A DNA stretch of 64,000 bases from Paenibacillus urinalis (GCF_028747985.1 NZ_CP118110.1:124001-188000), one strand, 5' to 3'; shown: positions 1-7,420, counted from the first letter of the stretch. Program-made: numbers and translations. Notes: a model not told the origin generated them from the sequence alone.

Positions 1-2
1 CA

Positions 3-578
3 TATGGATTAAAGATCGGTTCTTTCTCAGATTCATATATTGAGTCGGTAGAACAAATAGAAAAACTTTTTTCTCTGACGGATTACCGGCATAAGCCTGG
101 ACAATACATTCAAAAGGTACTTATAGGTGCTGTAGATAATGATTTTTCAAGAAACATCATGAATGATTACTTCAATCGGACGGATGATATCATTTATATT
201 GATGCCGGCATCGAAGGGGTTTTCATGCCAAGTGAGCAGCCACAAGATCAGTGGTCTACCGAGGAACTAAAGGACCACATGGATAGTGGCTATTCCGGTC
301 AGATTGTTGTAGGACTAAAAAAAGACGGGAAGGAGATCTTACCGCCTCTAAATGTGGTTTACCCTATAAATGCGGAAGATGCTATCCCTCCGTCTCACAA
401 CTGTGGGTTAGAGCCTTATCAACCACAACGGATGATCGCCAATGAATATGCTGCCATGCATATATCTACAGTTCTTAATGAGCTTTTTAGCTCAAATTCG
501 ATTCATATTCATATATCGAACTTCTCAGCAAGGAATGGTAGCTGCCGTCCTATTTATTTTGAAGAGGTACAGGAATAG
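3..578 (+). CDS. ThiF/E1-like protein, C-terminal part (5' end outside window)
   Basis: The reading frame is open from the window edge and stops at 576-578, so the N-terminus (where the nucleotide-binding Rossmann core would lie) is missing. The segment around 135-175 reads IGAVDND..SR..MNDYF, followed by DDIIYIDAGIEG, which matches the ThiF/MoeB/UBA1 pattern in which an invariant Asp and Arg lie just before a conserved Asp-Ala-Gly stretch. Internal ATG 159 has no good ribosome binding site and is not the real start. Plasmid-borne ThiF homologues are known from PRTRC-type gene sets, which would fit the small plasmid-like genes that follow, but this is inference. No E1-type catalytic cysteine can be assigned from the fragment. 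Confidence 0.6.
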   Translation, partial: YGLKIGSFSDSYIESVEQIEKLFSLTDYRHKPGQYIQKVLIGAVDNDFSRNIMNDYFNRTDDIIYIDAGIEGVFMPSEQPQDQWSTEELKDHMDSGYSGQIVVGLKKDGKEILPPLNVVYPINAEDAIPPSHNCGLEPYQPQRMIANEYAAMHISTVLNELFSSNSIHIHISNFSARNGSCRPIYFEEVQE

Positions 579-598
579 CCGCCCAATTGTCACATTTA

Positions 599-631
599 AA
601 AAGGGGGCATAATAATTACCCCCTTTTTTCT
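599..631 (+). terminator. Rho-independent terminator after the ThiF-like gene
   Basis: The hairpin AAAAAGGGGG..ACCCCCTTTTTT is a near-perfect stem ending in a T run, 20 bases after the stop codon. The A run on the left could make it work in both directions. Confidence 0.85.
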
Positions 632-780
632 ACAATGAAACACTAGGCAATTGACGAATTTTGTCTTTTTTGCTATAACTAAAGTATTACATGAGTTATA
701 AATTTTTCTTTATCGTTGACTATTCGATAAAGAGAGAGTTAAACCGATAATCGGCTAATAAATATTTTGGGCTTAATTTG

Positions 781-833
781 CCATGGAGAACATAGACACC
801 GGAGGTGTCTATTTGTGTTTCTATGGCTTTTTT
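781..833 (+). terminator. Long hairpin with T run (terminator or attenuator)
   Basis: Outer arms CCAT..ATGG and inner arms ATAGACACC/GGTGTCTAT form one stem followed by CTTTTTTT. It lies between the ThiF-like gene's terminator and the PAPS-reductase-like gene, about 25 bases before the old ribosome binding site GGGAGG (844-849). It may be a transcription attenuator for that gene; no regulator-binding motif was recognised. Confidence 0.55.
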
Positions 834-948
834 TGTGCCTTACGGGAGGTCATACATAATTAACGAGTACAGAGATCCTTATCAAGTTAGTGATGAATTG
901 TTGATCCCTGCAGAAGACTAGGTTGAAACGCTATGTGCCGAGCAATTT

Positions 949-1746
949 GTGCTTCCCACACTTCCACCAGAGATGTACGCTGTGGACCAGTATGACCACT
1001 ATCATATTAACTTTTCAGGGGGTGCCGACTCACTTGCGCTCGCCTTGATTATGAAATATGGATACAAAATACCATCCGAAAAGATGGTTCTTGTCCATAT
1101 GCGAGTTGATGGAAATCCGGAAGAGAAGCAGCAACTCTTTGATTGGCCGCAGACCGATGAATACTTGCGATACGCAAGTGAAAAGCTGGATATTCCATTG
1201 GTCGTTATTTGGGGTGACAAGTCACTTGAAGAACGTATTCGAGATCGCAAAATGTTTCCGGATAAAAGCTGCAGATTCTGCACTTCTTATACGAAGCGAG
1301 ACGTTTACGCAAAGTGGGTTCGTCAGTTCGATGACTGTAAAATTCTAATGCTTACTGGGGAACGCTCAGAAGAATCATCTGATCGAGCGAAGGAGCCAAT
1401 ATTTGAGTATCATCCTGCCCATGCAACTAAAAGAAAGAATCGTGAAGTGCATTGGTTCCGACCGATCAAGAATATGCTTAAATCCCAGGTTAAGCAGCTG
1501 GCCGCCAATTACAGTATTGAACTACACCCTTGTTATCAATGGGTTTCACGTTGCAGCTGTCGTTTCTGTATCTTTAATACCGCTTCGGAAATGGAGCGTG
1601 TCGCTCAGCTCTACCCTGATGATTGGGAGTACTTAAAACGTATGGAGTTACATCTTGGCCATACCATGAAAACCAAAAGGGGTAAACCAGTCCTTCTTTC
1701 TGAATTTGTGAATGAATCTCAAGTCACCATATCAGACTTCATCTGA
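949..1746 (+). CDS. Phosphoadenosine phosphosulfate reductase family protein (PP-loop, Cys-rich)
   Basis: Residues about 22-28 read SGGADSL, the PP-loop that binds ATP or PAPS in the adenine nucleotide alpha-hydrolase superfamily. Two cysteine clusters follow, CRFC near 110 and CYQW..CSCRFC near 200-207, a pattern seen in phage and plasmid PAPS-reductase-like proteins that hold an Fe-S cluster. GTG 949 has no clear ribosome binding site. Upstream in the same frame (862-948) the DNA still reads like protein (NEYRDPYQVSDELLIPAED, then VETLCAEQF) but is broken by TAG at 919-921, and the old start beside GGGAGG (844-849) is now ATA/ATT. The gene therefore has a decayed 5' end; whether it is still made is unknown. 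Real substrate unknown. Confidence 0.7.
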   Translation: MLPTLPPEMYAVDQYDHYHINFSGGADSLALALIMKYGYKIPSEKMVLVHMRVDGNPEEKQQLFDWPQTDEYLRYASEKLDIPLVVIWGDKSLEERIRDRKMFPDKSCRFCTSYTKRDVYAKWVRQFDDCKILMLTGERSEESSDRAKEPIFEYHPAHATKRKNREVHWFRPIKNMLKSQVKQLAANYSIELHPCYQWVSRCSCRFCIFNTASEMERVAQLYPDDWEYLKRMELHLGHTMKTKRGKPVLLSEFVNESQVTISDFI

Positions 1747-1785
1747 AGAGAATCGATAGAACTAACTATAAAGGAGGCAATAAAC

Positions 1786-2166
1786 ATGCAGACAATTTTC
1801 AAAGAAAATCATAAACAACGTATGAACCCGGAGCTTATTAACCAGATGGAATCTGTAGTTAAAAGCGTTATAGTTAACGAAAAATTTCATGCAGACTTTT
1901 ATTTACATGACCTTAAAGTAATGGACTCTTCCAATGGAGGAATATTTGCCTGGTATGTCTATGATTGCGGTACTCATTTAATTCAACTGAGTAATTATGA
2001 TGAAGTAATCGCATTTCAAAAGGAATGGATCCAAAGCATGCCTAGCATCCGTGATAAGCATTGGAGAGATTGTTTATATGTTTGTGATACCGCCAAAAGT
2101 GAACTCAAAATCGTTAAGAGTTTTAGCGAGGGTAACTTGGTAGAGCAGCTCAAATTAGTCGTCTGA
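1786..2166 (+). CDS. Hypothetical protein, 126 aa
   Basis: It starts at ATG 1786 behind a clear AAGGAGG (about 1771-1777), 39 bases after the PAPS-reductase-like gene, so the two are probably co-transcribed. The protein is soluble, with no signal peptide or membrane segment, and rich in aromatic and acidic residues (FYLHDLKVMD, FAWYVYDCGTHLI near 45-70). It resembles the small unannotated proteins that travel with plasmid and phage PAPS-reductase-like genes, but I do not recognise a family and assign no function. Confidence 0.6.
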   Translation: MQTIFKENHKQRMNPELINQMESVVKSVIVNEKFHADFYLHDLKVMDSSNGGIFAWYVYDCGTHLIQLSNYDEVIAFQKEWIQSMPSIRDKHWRDCLYVCDTAKSELKIVKSFSEGNLVEQLKLVV

Positions 2167-2185
2167 CTTTGGAGGGCCTTGAGAA

Positions 2186-2224
2186 GAGTGGAGGGTTAGC
2201 TGTCTGCAGCTAACACCTTCACTC
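2186..2224. other. Imperfect hairpin between genes
   Basis: GAGTG-GAGG-GTTAGCTG pairs with CAGCTAAC-ACCT-TCACTC around a four-base loop. No T run follows on the plus strand, so it is a structured leader or RNA-stability element rather than a clear terminator. It sits between the hypothetical gene and the HicB-like gene. Confidence 0.4.
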
Positions 2225-2295
2225 CTCAATTAGGCTGTCCAGAGTGACACCTTTTTTAATTCATAACCCCCATACCGGAAGGAGAAATTTCAAAA

Positions 2296-2541
2296 ATGTC
2301 GCAACAATTCCACAACCAAGGTTTTATTATTATGATTGAACAGGACGCAGCAGAAAAGGATTACACAGCATATATACCAGCACTTCGACTTGGAGCCAAA
2401 GGTCATACTCTTGAAGAAGTCCGTGACAATGCTCGAGACCTAATTCTTATGGAAGTCGAGGCAATGCAAAAAAGTGGAAAATCCATTCCATCTGACGACA
2501 ACTGTATTGTAGAAACACTTTCAGTTTCCCTCACAGTGTAA
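2296..2541 (+). CDS. HicB-like antitoxin, orphan
   Basis: The 81-residue protein has the compact HicB fold signature: an N-terminal strand FIIMIEQDAAEKDYTAYIPAL (shown in part: YTAYIPAL at 24-31), a turn with GHTLEEVRDNARD at 37-49, and an amphipathic helix ending in KSGKSIPS. HicB proteins form the partly degraded RNase-H-like antitoxin domain of HicAB toxin-antitoxin systems. No HicA-like toxin is seen on either side and there is no C-terminal HTH or ribbon-helix-helix, so it is an orphan antitoxin or an unrelated user of the fold. GGAAGGAGAAA lies 10 bases before ATG. Confidence 0.65.
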   Translation: MSQQFHNQGFIIMIEQDAAEKDYTAYIPALRLGAKGHTLEEVRDNARDLILMEVEAMQKSGKSIPSDDNCIVETLSVSLTV

Positions 2542-2547
2542 TTTTCG

Positions 2548-2597
2548 AAACAATAAAAGGAACGCCTTCATTCGATTGGAAGCGTTCCTTTTCAATG
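2548..2597 (+). terminator. Rho-independent terminator after hicB-like gene
   Basis: AAAAGGAACGC-TTC and GAA-GCGTTCCTTTT form a strong stem starting 10 bases after the stop codon. The flanking A and T runs allow use in both directions. Confidence 0.85.
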
Positions 2598-2630
2598 TTG
2601 AAATTCAAGAGTCTTGCTGCTGGTTCATCT

Positions 2631-2662
2631 GTGTTGTATTTCAACACAATAACTACTATACT
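2631..2662 (+). promoter_or_regulatory. Promoter and operator of the XRE regulator gene
   Basis: A perfect inverted repeat GTGTTG-TATTT-CAACAC (2631-2647) overlaps the -35 box TTGTAT (2634-2639). A -10 box TATACT follows after exactly 17 bases (2657-2662). This is the usual layout for an autorepressing XRE protein; the autoregulation itself is inferred. Confidence 0.65.
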
Positions 2663-2696
2663 ATGGTTAAATTAAGTATAGAGGAGTAAGACAAGT

Positions 2697-2984
2697 ATGT
2701 TATTCGGTGATTATATACGTGAACTACGAAAAGCAAGAGAACTTACACAAGACCAATTATCTAATTTAACAGGGATAAAAAAGCCTTATATTAGCCGTCT
2801 AGAAAATAATCACGATAATCCACCTAGCGAAGAGTTGTTGATTCGTCTTGCTGAAGCATTAGAAGTAGAAACGTATGAATTGATTCTTAAGGCCGGTAAA
2901 GTTCCAGAGGATTTCAAAAATCTTATAATTTATGATCCTGAGGTATATAGATTCCTGGTTAAAAAAATTAAACAAAGTAAATGA
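2697..2984 (+). CDS. XRE family transcriptional regulator
   Basis: The 95-residue protein is a single Cro/CI-type helix-turn-helix domain: LRKARELTQDQLSNLTG (residues 9-25) then IKKPYISRLENN (27-38), the standard positioning and recognition helices, and a short basic tail VKKIKQSK. It is likely a DNA-binding repressor acting at the inverted repeat just upstream of its own gene. GAGGAG lies 10 bases before ATG. Nearby targets other than itself are unknown. Small stand-alone XRE proteins are common on plasmids and integrative elements. Confidence 0.85.
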   Translation: MLFGDYIRELRKARELTQDQLSNLTGIKKPYISRLENNHDNPPSEELLIRLAEALEVETYELILKAGKVPEDFKNLIIYDPEVYRFLVKKIKQSK

Positions 2985-3000
2985 AAAAATATATAAAAAA

Positions 3001-3032
3001 CAACCAGATAATAAGGTGCTTTTATCTGGTTG
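3001..3032. terminator. Hairpin between XRE gene and next gene
   Basis: CAACCAGATA and TATCTGGTTG pair perfectly. The A run before it makes it a terminator mainly for the minus strand; on the plus strand it would sit directly before the next ribosome binding site and could affect translation. Confidence 0.45.
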
Positions 3033-3050
3033 AAACATAAGGAGGCATTT

Positions 3051-3353
3051 ATGCTGAAAAAGATAAACTTCAGAGGCTCAGATTATTTCATACATAAAAT
3101 TAAATATCCGGACAATAAGAATACTTGTATCATCCTAGACCCTAATGAGCAGCTTATCAATAATGAAGATTTATACGTAGTCTCCGTTAACCTTGATTTA
3201 GGAGAACCATTTCTTGATTTTATCCCATTTGATGTTAATAAACTACCTATGTACTTGATGTCTGATCTTATTGAAATGGAAGTATTGGCAGCCCCAACTC
3301 ACCAAGTGAAGTCCGGTTTTGTTACATACCCACTTTGTAAAGTATTAATTTAA
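3051..3353 (+). CDS. Hypothetical protein, 100 aa
   Basis: I chose ATG 3051 because AAGGAGG lies seven bases before it; an earlier in-frame TTG (3030) lies in the hairpin and has no binding site. The protein is soluble, strand-rich and acidic, with VVSVNLDLGEPFLDFIPFD near the middle and no cysteines except one near the C-terminus. No family recognised. It is followed by a 27-base inverted repeat that may end the transcript. Confidence 0.55.
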   Translation: MLKKINFRGSDYFIHKIKYPDNKNTCIILDPNEQLINNEDLYVVSVNLDLGEPFLDFIPFDVNKLPMYLMSDLIEMEVLAAPTHQVKSGFVTYPLCKVLI

Positions 3354-3356
3354 TTC

Positions 3357-3383
3357 AAACAGTGATTGTTACAATCACTGTTT
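3357..3383. repeat. Perfect 13-bp inverted repeat, probable terminator
   Basis: AAACAGTGATTGT, one base, then ACAATCACTGTTT. It begins four bases after the stop codon of the hypothetical gene. The near-zero spacer and terminal A/T runs fit either a bidirectional terminator or a dimeric protein-binding site. Confidence 0.5.
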
Positions 3384-3486
3384 ACATGCATGCAGCGATC
3401 ACGATCAGCTGCTATTCCCCTATAAATTGATCCTTGAAATGATGAAATCTGCATTTACTTGCGAAAGAGTAATAGACTTTGAAGTG

Positions 3487-3518
3487 AGAGCAACCTACTT
3501 ATAGACCGGTTGCTCTTT
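3487..3518 (-). terminator. Terminator of the recombinase gene
   Basis: AGAGCAACC and GGTTGCTCT pair around a 12-base loop immediately after the stop codon of the minus-strand recombinase gene. Confidence 0.55.
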
Positions 3519-4466
3519 CTAAACTTGCTTTTTTTCTTTTGATGTTATGATGGAAGGGATCGAAGGTTTTATTTTATGCATTGCTCTTTCCTTCACCTCA
3601 TCCATAACGTGAGTATATATTTGAGTTGTAGAAATGGACTCATGACCAAGAAGATCCTGTACTGCACGAAGATCAGCCCCATTCCGTAAAAGATCCGTCG
3701 CGAATGAATGTCTAAATTTATGGGCAGATAATGACATTCCGGAAAACTGAGGATATTCTGCTATAAGTGCATCAAAAGTTTTTTCTGCGATAGTCTGCAC
3801 CATTCGCTTGCTAATACGCCTGCGAAATTGAGAAACAAAGAAAGCAGGCTCCTTGCTATTCCAGGGAGTTATTCGTTCCGTCAAGTATAACTCTAACAGT
3901 TGATTTAACTCAGCTGGAAGAGGGATATATCTCCATTTCCCCCCTTTACCTAAGACACCAATATTTGAGTTATCTTTATCATAATTAACTATATCTAATC
4001 TAACTATCTCGCTTACACGAAGTCCAGCGTACGCCATTAAAGCGACGATCGTAATATCCCTTAATTGATGTCTTCCTTTAATGAGCTCCAGGGAGGCATC
4101 TAAAAACTGTTTTTGGAGGTAGGTAGGTTGCCTTTTCTTTTCAACTTTTGCTTTTTCAATGTCCAATGTAGGATTATGATCTATTACTCGGAATCTAACC
4201 ATCACTTTATAAAATAATCGAATTGCTGACTGACACCGATTTCGGTAGCGTGCTCCTGCACCATTTTCTCTAACCTGGGTGAGATAGGTCATAATTTCAA
4301 TATCCGTAACATCATTGATGGGTTTATCATCTAAACTTAGGAGAAAATGCTTTAAATCATGAAGATAAGCATTTTGGGTATCTTTCGAATATTCACGATC
4401 CTTCATATAGGAAACAAACAGCCTTACTTCTCGATCGTAACGCTCGAATATTTCTATATAACCCAT
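3519..4466 (-). CDS. Tyrosine recombinase (XerC/D-like integrase)
   Basis: The 315 residues comprise an N-terminal SAM-like core-binding domain (about 10-95: [16 protein letters not shown]) and a C-terminal catalytic domain with every expected residue: Arg150 in [11 protein letters not shown], Lys174/177 in LGKGGKWR, His249 and Arg252 in [12 protein letters not shown], His275 in LLGHES and the nucleophile Tyr284 in TQIYTHV. Such enzymes resolve plasmid or chromosome dimers or integrate mobile elements through a covalent 3'-phosphotyrosine. The length is close to XerC/D and there is no excisionase gene nearby. A perfect 14-bp inverted repeat lies 31 bases upstream and may be its binding site or a terminator. 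A weak GGATGTGAG precedes ATG. Confidence 0.88.
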   Translation of the reverse strand: MGYIEIFERYDREVRLFVSYMKDREYSKDTQNAYLHDLKHFLLSLDDKPINDVTDIEIMTYLTQVRENGAGARYRNRCQSAIRLFYKVMVRFRVIDHNPTLDIEKAKVEKKRQPTYLQKQFLDASLELIKGRHQLRDITIVALMAYAGLRVSEIVRLDIVNYDKDNSNIGVLGKGGKWRYIPLPAELNQLLELYLTERITPWNSKEPAFFVSQFRRRISKRMVQTIAEKTFDALIAEYPQFSGMSLSAHKFRHSFATDLLRNGADLRAVQDLLGHESISTTQIYTHVMDEVKERAMHKIKPSIPSIITSKEKKQV

Positions 4467-4497
4467 TAACTCACATCCTAAAATTCGTTTTAAATCA

Positions 4498-4529
4498 AAA
4501 TTGCATTAAATGCTTATTTAATGCAATTT
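4498..4529. repeat. Perfect 14-bp inverted repeat upstream of the recombinase
   Basis: AAATTGCATTAAAT, GCTT, ATTTAATGCAATTT. It lies between the divergent recombinase and the next plus-strand gene. It could be a bidirectional terminator, an operator or a recombination core; Xer cores have 11-bp arms and a 6-8-bp centre, so this is not a standard dif site. Confidence 0.6.
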
Positions 4530-4683
4530 TATTATAGCAAAAGTGCAGTCATTTACAAAGAAACAGAATAGCAGGAGCTATGGTGCTCTTAATAATATTA
4601 AAGGCGAAATATGTTTATTCATCCAAAATAGAGACTTGCCGATATATATTAGAAACACGCTATAAAAAGGAGGTATTGGTATT

Positions 4684-4881
4684 ATGTCAATTCGTTTCAT
4701 GAAGCCATTAAAATCTGATATTCAACTGCATACAGCAAAATTGGACCAGGAGCCAATATTAGTCTTTAATTCATATGAGCTTGTCGGTAGCGGCAGTATT
4801 GAAGAAATCACAGAGTATTCGGTCAAAGTTCGTGGAAATCGCTATTTTAAGGGAGTGCATACGTTCAAGTATGCTCAATAA
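4684..4881 (+). CDS. Hypothetical small protein, 65 aa
   Basis: ATG 4684 follows AAAGGAGG by nine bases. The predicted 65-residue product is soluble and strand-rich (ILVFNSYELVGSG, EEITEYSVKVRGNRYF) and could form a small beta-barrel, but I recognise no family. It stands alone between the recombinase inverted repeat and the NPCBM-type gene. The strong ribosome binding site is the main support. Confidence 0.5.
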   Translation: MSIRFMKPLKSDIQLHTAKLDQEPILVFNSYELVGSGSIEEITEYSVKVRGNRYFKGVHTFKYAQ

Positions 4882-5033
4882 CAGTTGAAATTTGAGTAAG
4901 TTTAGCGAAAAATCTTATTTTTTCAAACATTAAAAGAAGTAGTTCAAAATAATTAACATTTAAAAAGGATTTTATAGGTAAATAGTCGAATGGATATATG
5001 AGATAAAATAACTACACGAGAGAGGTTAGGAAC

Positions 5034-5762
5034 ATGAAGGATAAGCTTAAAGGCATGGTTTTAGGAGTTTTAATTAGTTCATTAGTATTGGGTGGTACTG
5101 TGACATATGCTGCTACTAATACAAAGTTGAGTGTTGTTTTAGAAAATATAAAGTATATGTTTGACGGTGTCCATAAACAAACGACTCAGTCCATCATTTA
5201 TAATGGGACATTGTATGTTCCAGCTAAGAAAGTAGCTCAAGGATTTGGAGAATCTTTTACATATGATGGAAAGAACAAGACAGCTTGGTACGGACAAAAG
5301 AACGGAACATTTAAATATCTAGATGAAATTAGTTATGCTAGAGTGGACGGGAAAAATCCAACTGGATCGATTAACTTTAAAAATTGGACGAATCCTGCTA
5401 ACTTAAAATTTACAATCGCTGACCAACAATATCTTCATGGTATAGGATCAGTACTTGATCAAAATTATAGTAGTGGCGATTACCAAAACTCAATTGATTA
5501 CAATTTAAATGGTAAATATAAAAAATTAACTGGCTTTATTGGAGTTGATGATTACACAAAAAATTCGGTTAATACAGGTACAATCACCATTATAGGTGAT
5601 GGACAAGAATTGTTTAGACAAGAAAATCTAAAGGGTGGAGATATGCCATCTAAAATTAACGTAGACGTAAGTGGTGTATTAAAGCTTCAAATTAAATTTG
5701 AAAGTTCAGTTGATGAAGGTAAGCATATTGATTTAGTTATTGGAGATGCTAAATTGTATTGA
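5034..5762 (+). CDS. Secreted stalk-domain protein with C-terminal NPCBM/NEW2-like domain
   Basis: Residues 1-27 form a classical signal peptide (KDKLKGMVLGVLIS.. ending TYAA). Residues about 30-90 (LSVVLENIKYMFDG, YNGTLYVPAKKVAQGFG, YDGKNKTAWYG) are the copper-amine-oxidase N-terminal-like 'stalk' module common in secreted Paenibacillus proteins. From about 100 to the end (YLHGIGSVL, FIGVDDYT, KIDLVIGDAKLY-type ending) the protein matches the NPCBM/NEW2 carbohydrate-binding fold, which usually accompanies glycosidases. Here there is no catalytic domain, so it probably binds cell-wall or extracellular polysaccharide. GAGAGAGG precedes ATG, and a strong terminator follows. Confidence 0.75.
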   Translation: MKDKLKGMVLGVLISSLVLGGTVTYAATNTKLSVVLENIKYMFDGVHKQTTQSIIYNGTLYVPAKKVAQGFGESFTYDGKNKTAWYGQKNGTFKYLDEISYARVDGKNPTGSINFKNWTNPANLKFTIADQQYLHGIGSVLDQNYSSGDYQNSIDYNLNGKYKKLTGFIGVDDYTKNSVNTGTITIIGDGQELFRQENLKGGDMPSKINVDVSGVLKLQIKFESSVDEGKHIDLVIGDAKLY

Positions 5763-5821
5763 TAGATGGCTGTAGGTAGAGTTTCATGAAAATTAAGGTT
5801 AAATAGAAAGATTCTTTAATG

Positions 5822-5860
5822 AAAAAGCGGCAGTCGCTGAGACTGCCGTTATTTAATTTT
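5822..5860 (+). terminator. Rho-independent terminator after the stalk/NPCBM gene
   Basis: GCGGCAGTC and GACTGCCGT pair around a five-base loop, with an A run before and TTATTT after. Confidence 0.8.
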
Positions 5861-5989
5861 TGATATGAACTTTGTAAAAGTAAATTTCTTATAGCGGAAT
5901 CATAGAAAGCGAAAAATAGCTGTATAGGGATGCTACATTTGGATGGGGATCCAAACTGATGCAAACGGCCATATTTAAATCACATTGGG

Positions 5990-6088
5990 TTAAGCTGATG
6001 GGAAACGTTAGTCGAAAATAAATTGGAGCAATTTGCCGATTGGCAGCTGCTCCTTGCTCATTAAGCTAAGCTAGTTACGGGCAGGCTA
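5990..6088. repeat. Interspersed terminator-like repeat, copy 1
   Basis: It contains the hairpin GGAGCA..TGCC/GGCAGCTGCTCC (6024-6052) and a degenerate end TTAAGCTAAGCTAGTTACGGGCAGG. Related copies lie at 13126, 13822, 14533/16487, 17565, 50160/51755 and 61575. Full copies consist of CTAACCTGCCCGTTAGCTTAA followed by the hairpin, and some close with a second CCCGTTAGYTTAA. Confidence 0.75.
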
Positions 6089-6116
6089 ATAAAATAAAAA
6101 ACCTCTTATGAGGTCT

Positions 6117-6359
6117 TTATTCCTTAATGTTGCTCTTATAATGTTGGTATCGACTAATTCCTAAAAATACTGAAGCAATAATAAACATCCAAGATTGAAA
6201 CATATCTTGCCTTCTGATTATGTCTTGAATTAATGAAGAAGCGGCAAGAAGTATTAGAGTTAATATAACTACATCGGCAAACAAAGGTATTCTTTTGAAG
6301 TACCACCTTAGAACTAGCCAACTTAAAGCTCCTAGGCCTAACAACCAATAAAGAAACAT
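6117..6359 (-). CDS. Small membrane protein (paralogue pair, member 1)
   Basis: The 80-residue protein is almost entirely hydrophobic, with three likely membrane segments (about 2-18, 25-45, 55-72) and a basic C-terminus (RYQHYKSNIKE). GAGGTG lies six bases before ATG. It is a paralogue of the next minus-strand gene at 6443-6703: both begin MF.YW..GLG..S.L and share a similar ISR/FRRY ending. Function unknown; such tandem small membrane proteins are seen as orphan immunity-type or uncharacterised genes, but nothing here proves that. Confidence 0.6.
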   Translation of the reverse strand: MFLYWLLGLGALSWLVLRWYFKRIPLFADVVILTLILLAASSLIQDIIRRQDMFQSWMFIIASVFLGISRYQHYKSNIKE

Positions 6360-6442
6360 TGTTGCACCTCACAAAAATTAGATGTATTTTAAGGAAAACA
6401 AATAGCACCTTGTTGTTAGAAGGTCTGGCTTTGTAGATTGAT

Positions 6443-6703
6443 TTAAGATTGAACAATGATTTTCTTTATTTCCTTATAACGACGGAATGCAAGTATAAGT
6501 GAAGTGATAATAGTCATGAGAGCAACAAAAGGGTCTGATTGGTATTTAAATAAAACCTCAAAGAGATATCCAACTCCAAGTAAAAATAGGGTTAGGATCA
6601 TGGTATCCGTAAATGTTGGTTTTATATTCAAAAATTTTTTGAATGACCAATTTAGAATTAAGGAACTGATAACCCCTAAGCCAATAACCCAATATACGAA
6701 CAT
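6443..6703 (-). CDS. Small membrane protein (paralogue pair, member 2)
   Basis: I place the start at ATG 6703 because GGAGGTG lies seven bases upstream and the paralogue at 6117-6359 aligns from exactly this methionine; an upstream in-frame start at 6817 would add unrelated residues reaching into a repeat. The 86-residue protein has three predicted membrane helices and the ending LAFRRYKEIKKI. It probably shares a transcript with its paralogue, 83 bases downstream. Function not recognised. Confidence 0.6.
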   Translation of the reverse strand: MFVYWVIGLGVISSLILNWSFKKFLNIKPTFTDTMILTLFLLGVGYLFEVLFKYQSDPFVALMTIITSLILAFRRYKEIKKIIVQS

Positions 6704-6769
6704 GTCACACCTCCAGATTAAACTTAACACAATATACAGTATATGTAAATTACATCGAAAGACGATTTT

Positions 6770-6893
6770 TGTCGAGGGACAATAACTTGTACCGATTACC
6801 GGAATGGACATGAGCATGGGCCTATTACCGATTAGATAAATATCTAACTGAAATTCACAGCTATTTCATTAAGCTAACGGGCAGGTTAACGTC
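6770..6893 (+). other. Degenerate Tn7-like transposon end, copy C, fused to repeat
   Basis: It begins TGTCGAGGGACAATAACTTG and continues with ACCGATTACCGGAATGGACA. It then runs into ATTAGATAAATATCTAACTG and TTCATTAAGCTAACGGGCAG, the same order as at 8820-8935. The terminal TGTCG..GGACAA resembles Tn7-family ends (Tn7 starts TGTGGGCGGACAA). No transposase gene of that type is present. Confidence 0.45.
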
Positions 6894-7086
6894 CGCCTAC
6901 TCCACCAACTTTCTAATTAACTAACGCGCAGTCGCGAAAAAAAGAACCATTTGAATTTAATTGCAGCAGCAAAGCACAGAATAATTCATCCTTAATAAAA
7001 GACAATTTTCTTGTTTTAGTCAGAAGGGGGGGGTCTCAACTAACGCGTGAAGAATAATTGGAATGACTTTTGAAAGGAGATTCGAA

Positions 7087-7315
7087 TTGAAAATTTGTAA
7101 AAGAGGCTGCAATTGTTGCTGTAGTGATCTTTATCTTTAATTTAATTTTGGAACTACTATTTGATATGAGCGATTTCTTTGAGAGTTTTGAAAAGGGATT
7201 TGTACTGGGAGTAGGGTATTACTTAATACTTCTTATATCAGTATTTTTAATAGTATTGATAATAATGGCTATATCTAGGATTATCTCTAAACTAAGGAGA
7301 ACTAATAAAAAATGA
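7087..7315 (+). pseudogene. Small membrane protein with an apparent frameshift near its start
   Basis: AAAGGAG (7074-7080) and TTG 7087 give a well-placed start, but that frame stops after 17 codons. If one A in the AAAA run near 7099-7102 is removed, the frame joins the long hydrophobic frame (KEAAIVAVVIFIFNLILELL..) that continues to 7315 and contains two membrane segments and a basic tail SRIISKLRRTNKK. The alternative is a short protein from GTG 7124, which has no ribosome binding site. A sequencing error in the A run is also possible. Function unknown. Confidence 0.45.
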
Positions 7316-7387
7316 GTTATACGTATGCAGGCTAAATGATTAGATTTAAAACAAAAAGACAGGTAGAAATTCTCGTATTAATTTTAG

Positions 7388-7420
7388 ATCGTATCATTAA
7401 GCTAACGGGTAGGTTAGGTT
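7388..7420. repeat. Short fragment of the interspersed repeat
   Basis: TATCATTAAGCTAACGGGTAGGTTAGG matches the arm of the repeat family (TTAAGCTAACGGGCAGGTTAG) without its hairpin. Confidence 0.6.

Noticed and set aside
4498..4529. A standard dif/Xer site
   Set aside because: The arms are 14 bp and the centre 4 bp, not the 11-6-11 layout, and the sequence lacks the dif consensus.
5749..5964. 71-codon minus-strand frame after the NPCBM-type gene
   Set aside because: It overlaps the end of that gene and its terminator; no ribosome binding site and no family pattern.
6504..6785. 93-codon plus-strand frame
   Set aside because: Antisense of the better supported small membrane protein gene at 6443-6703.
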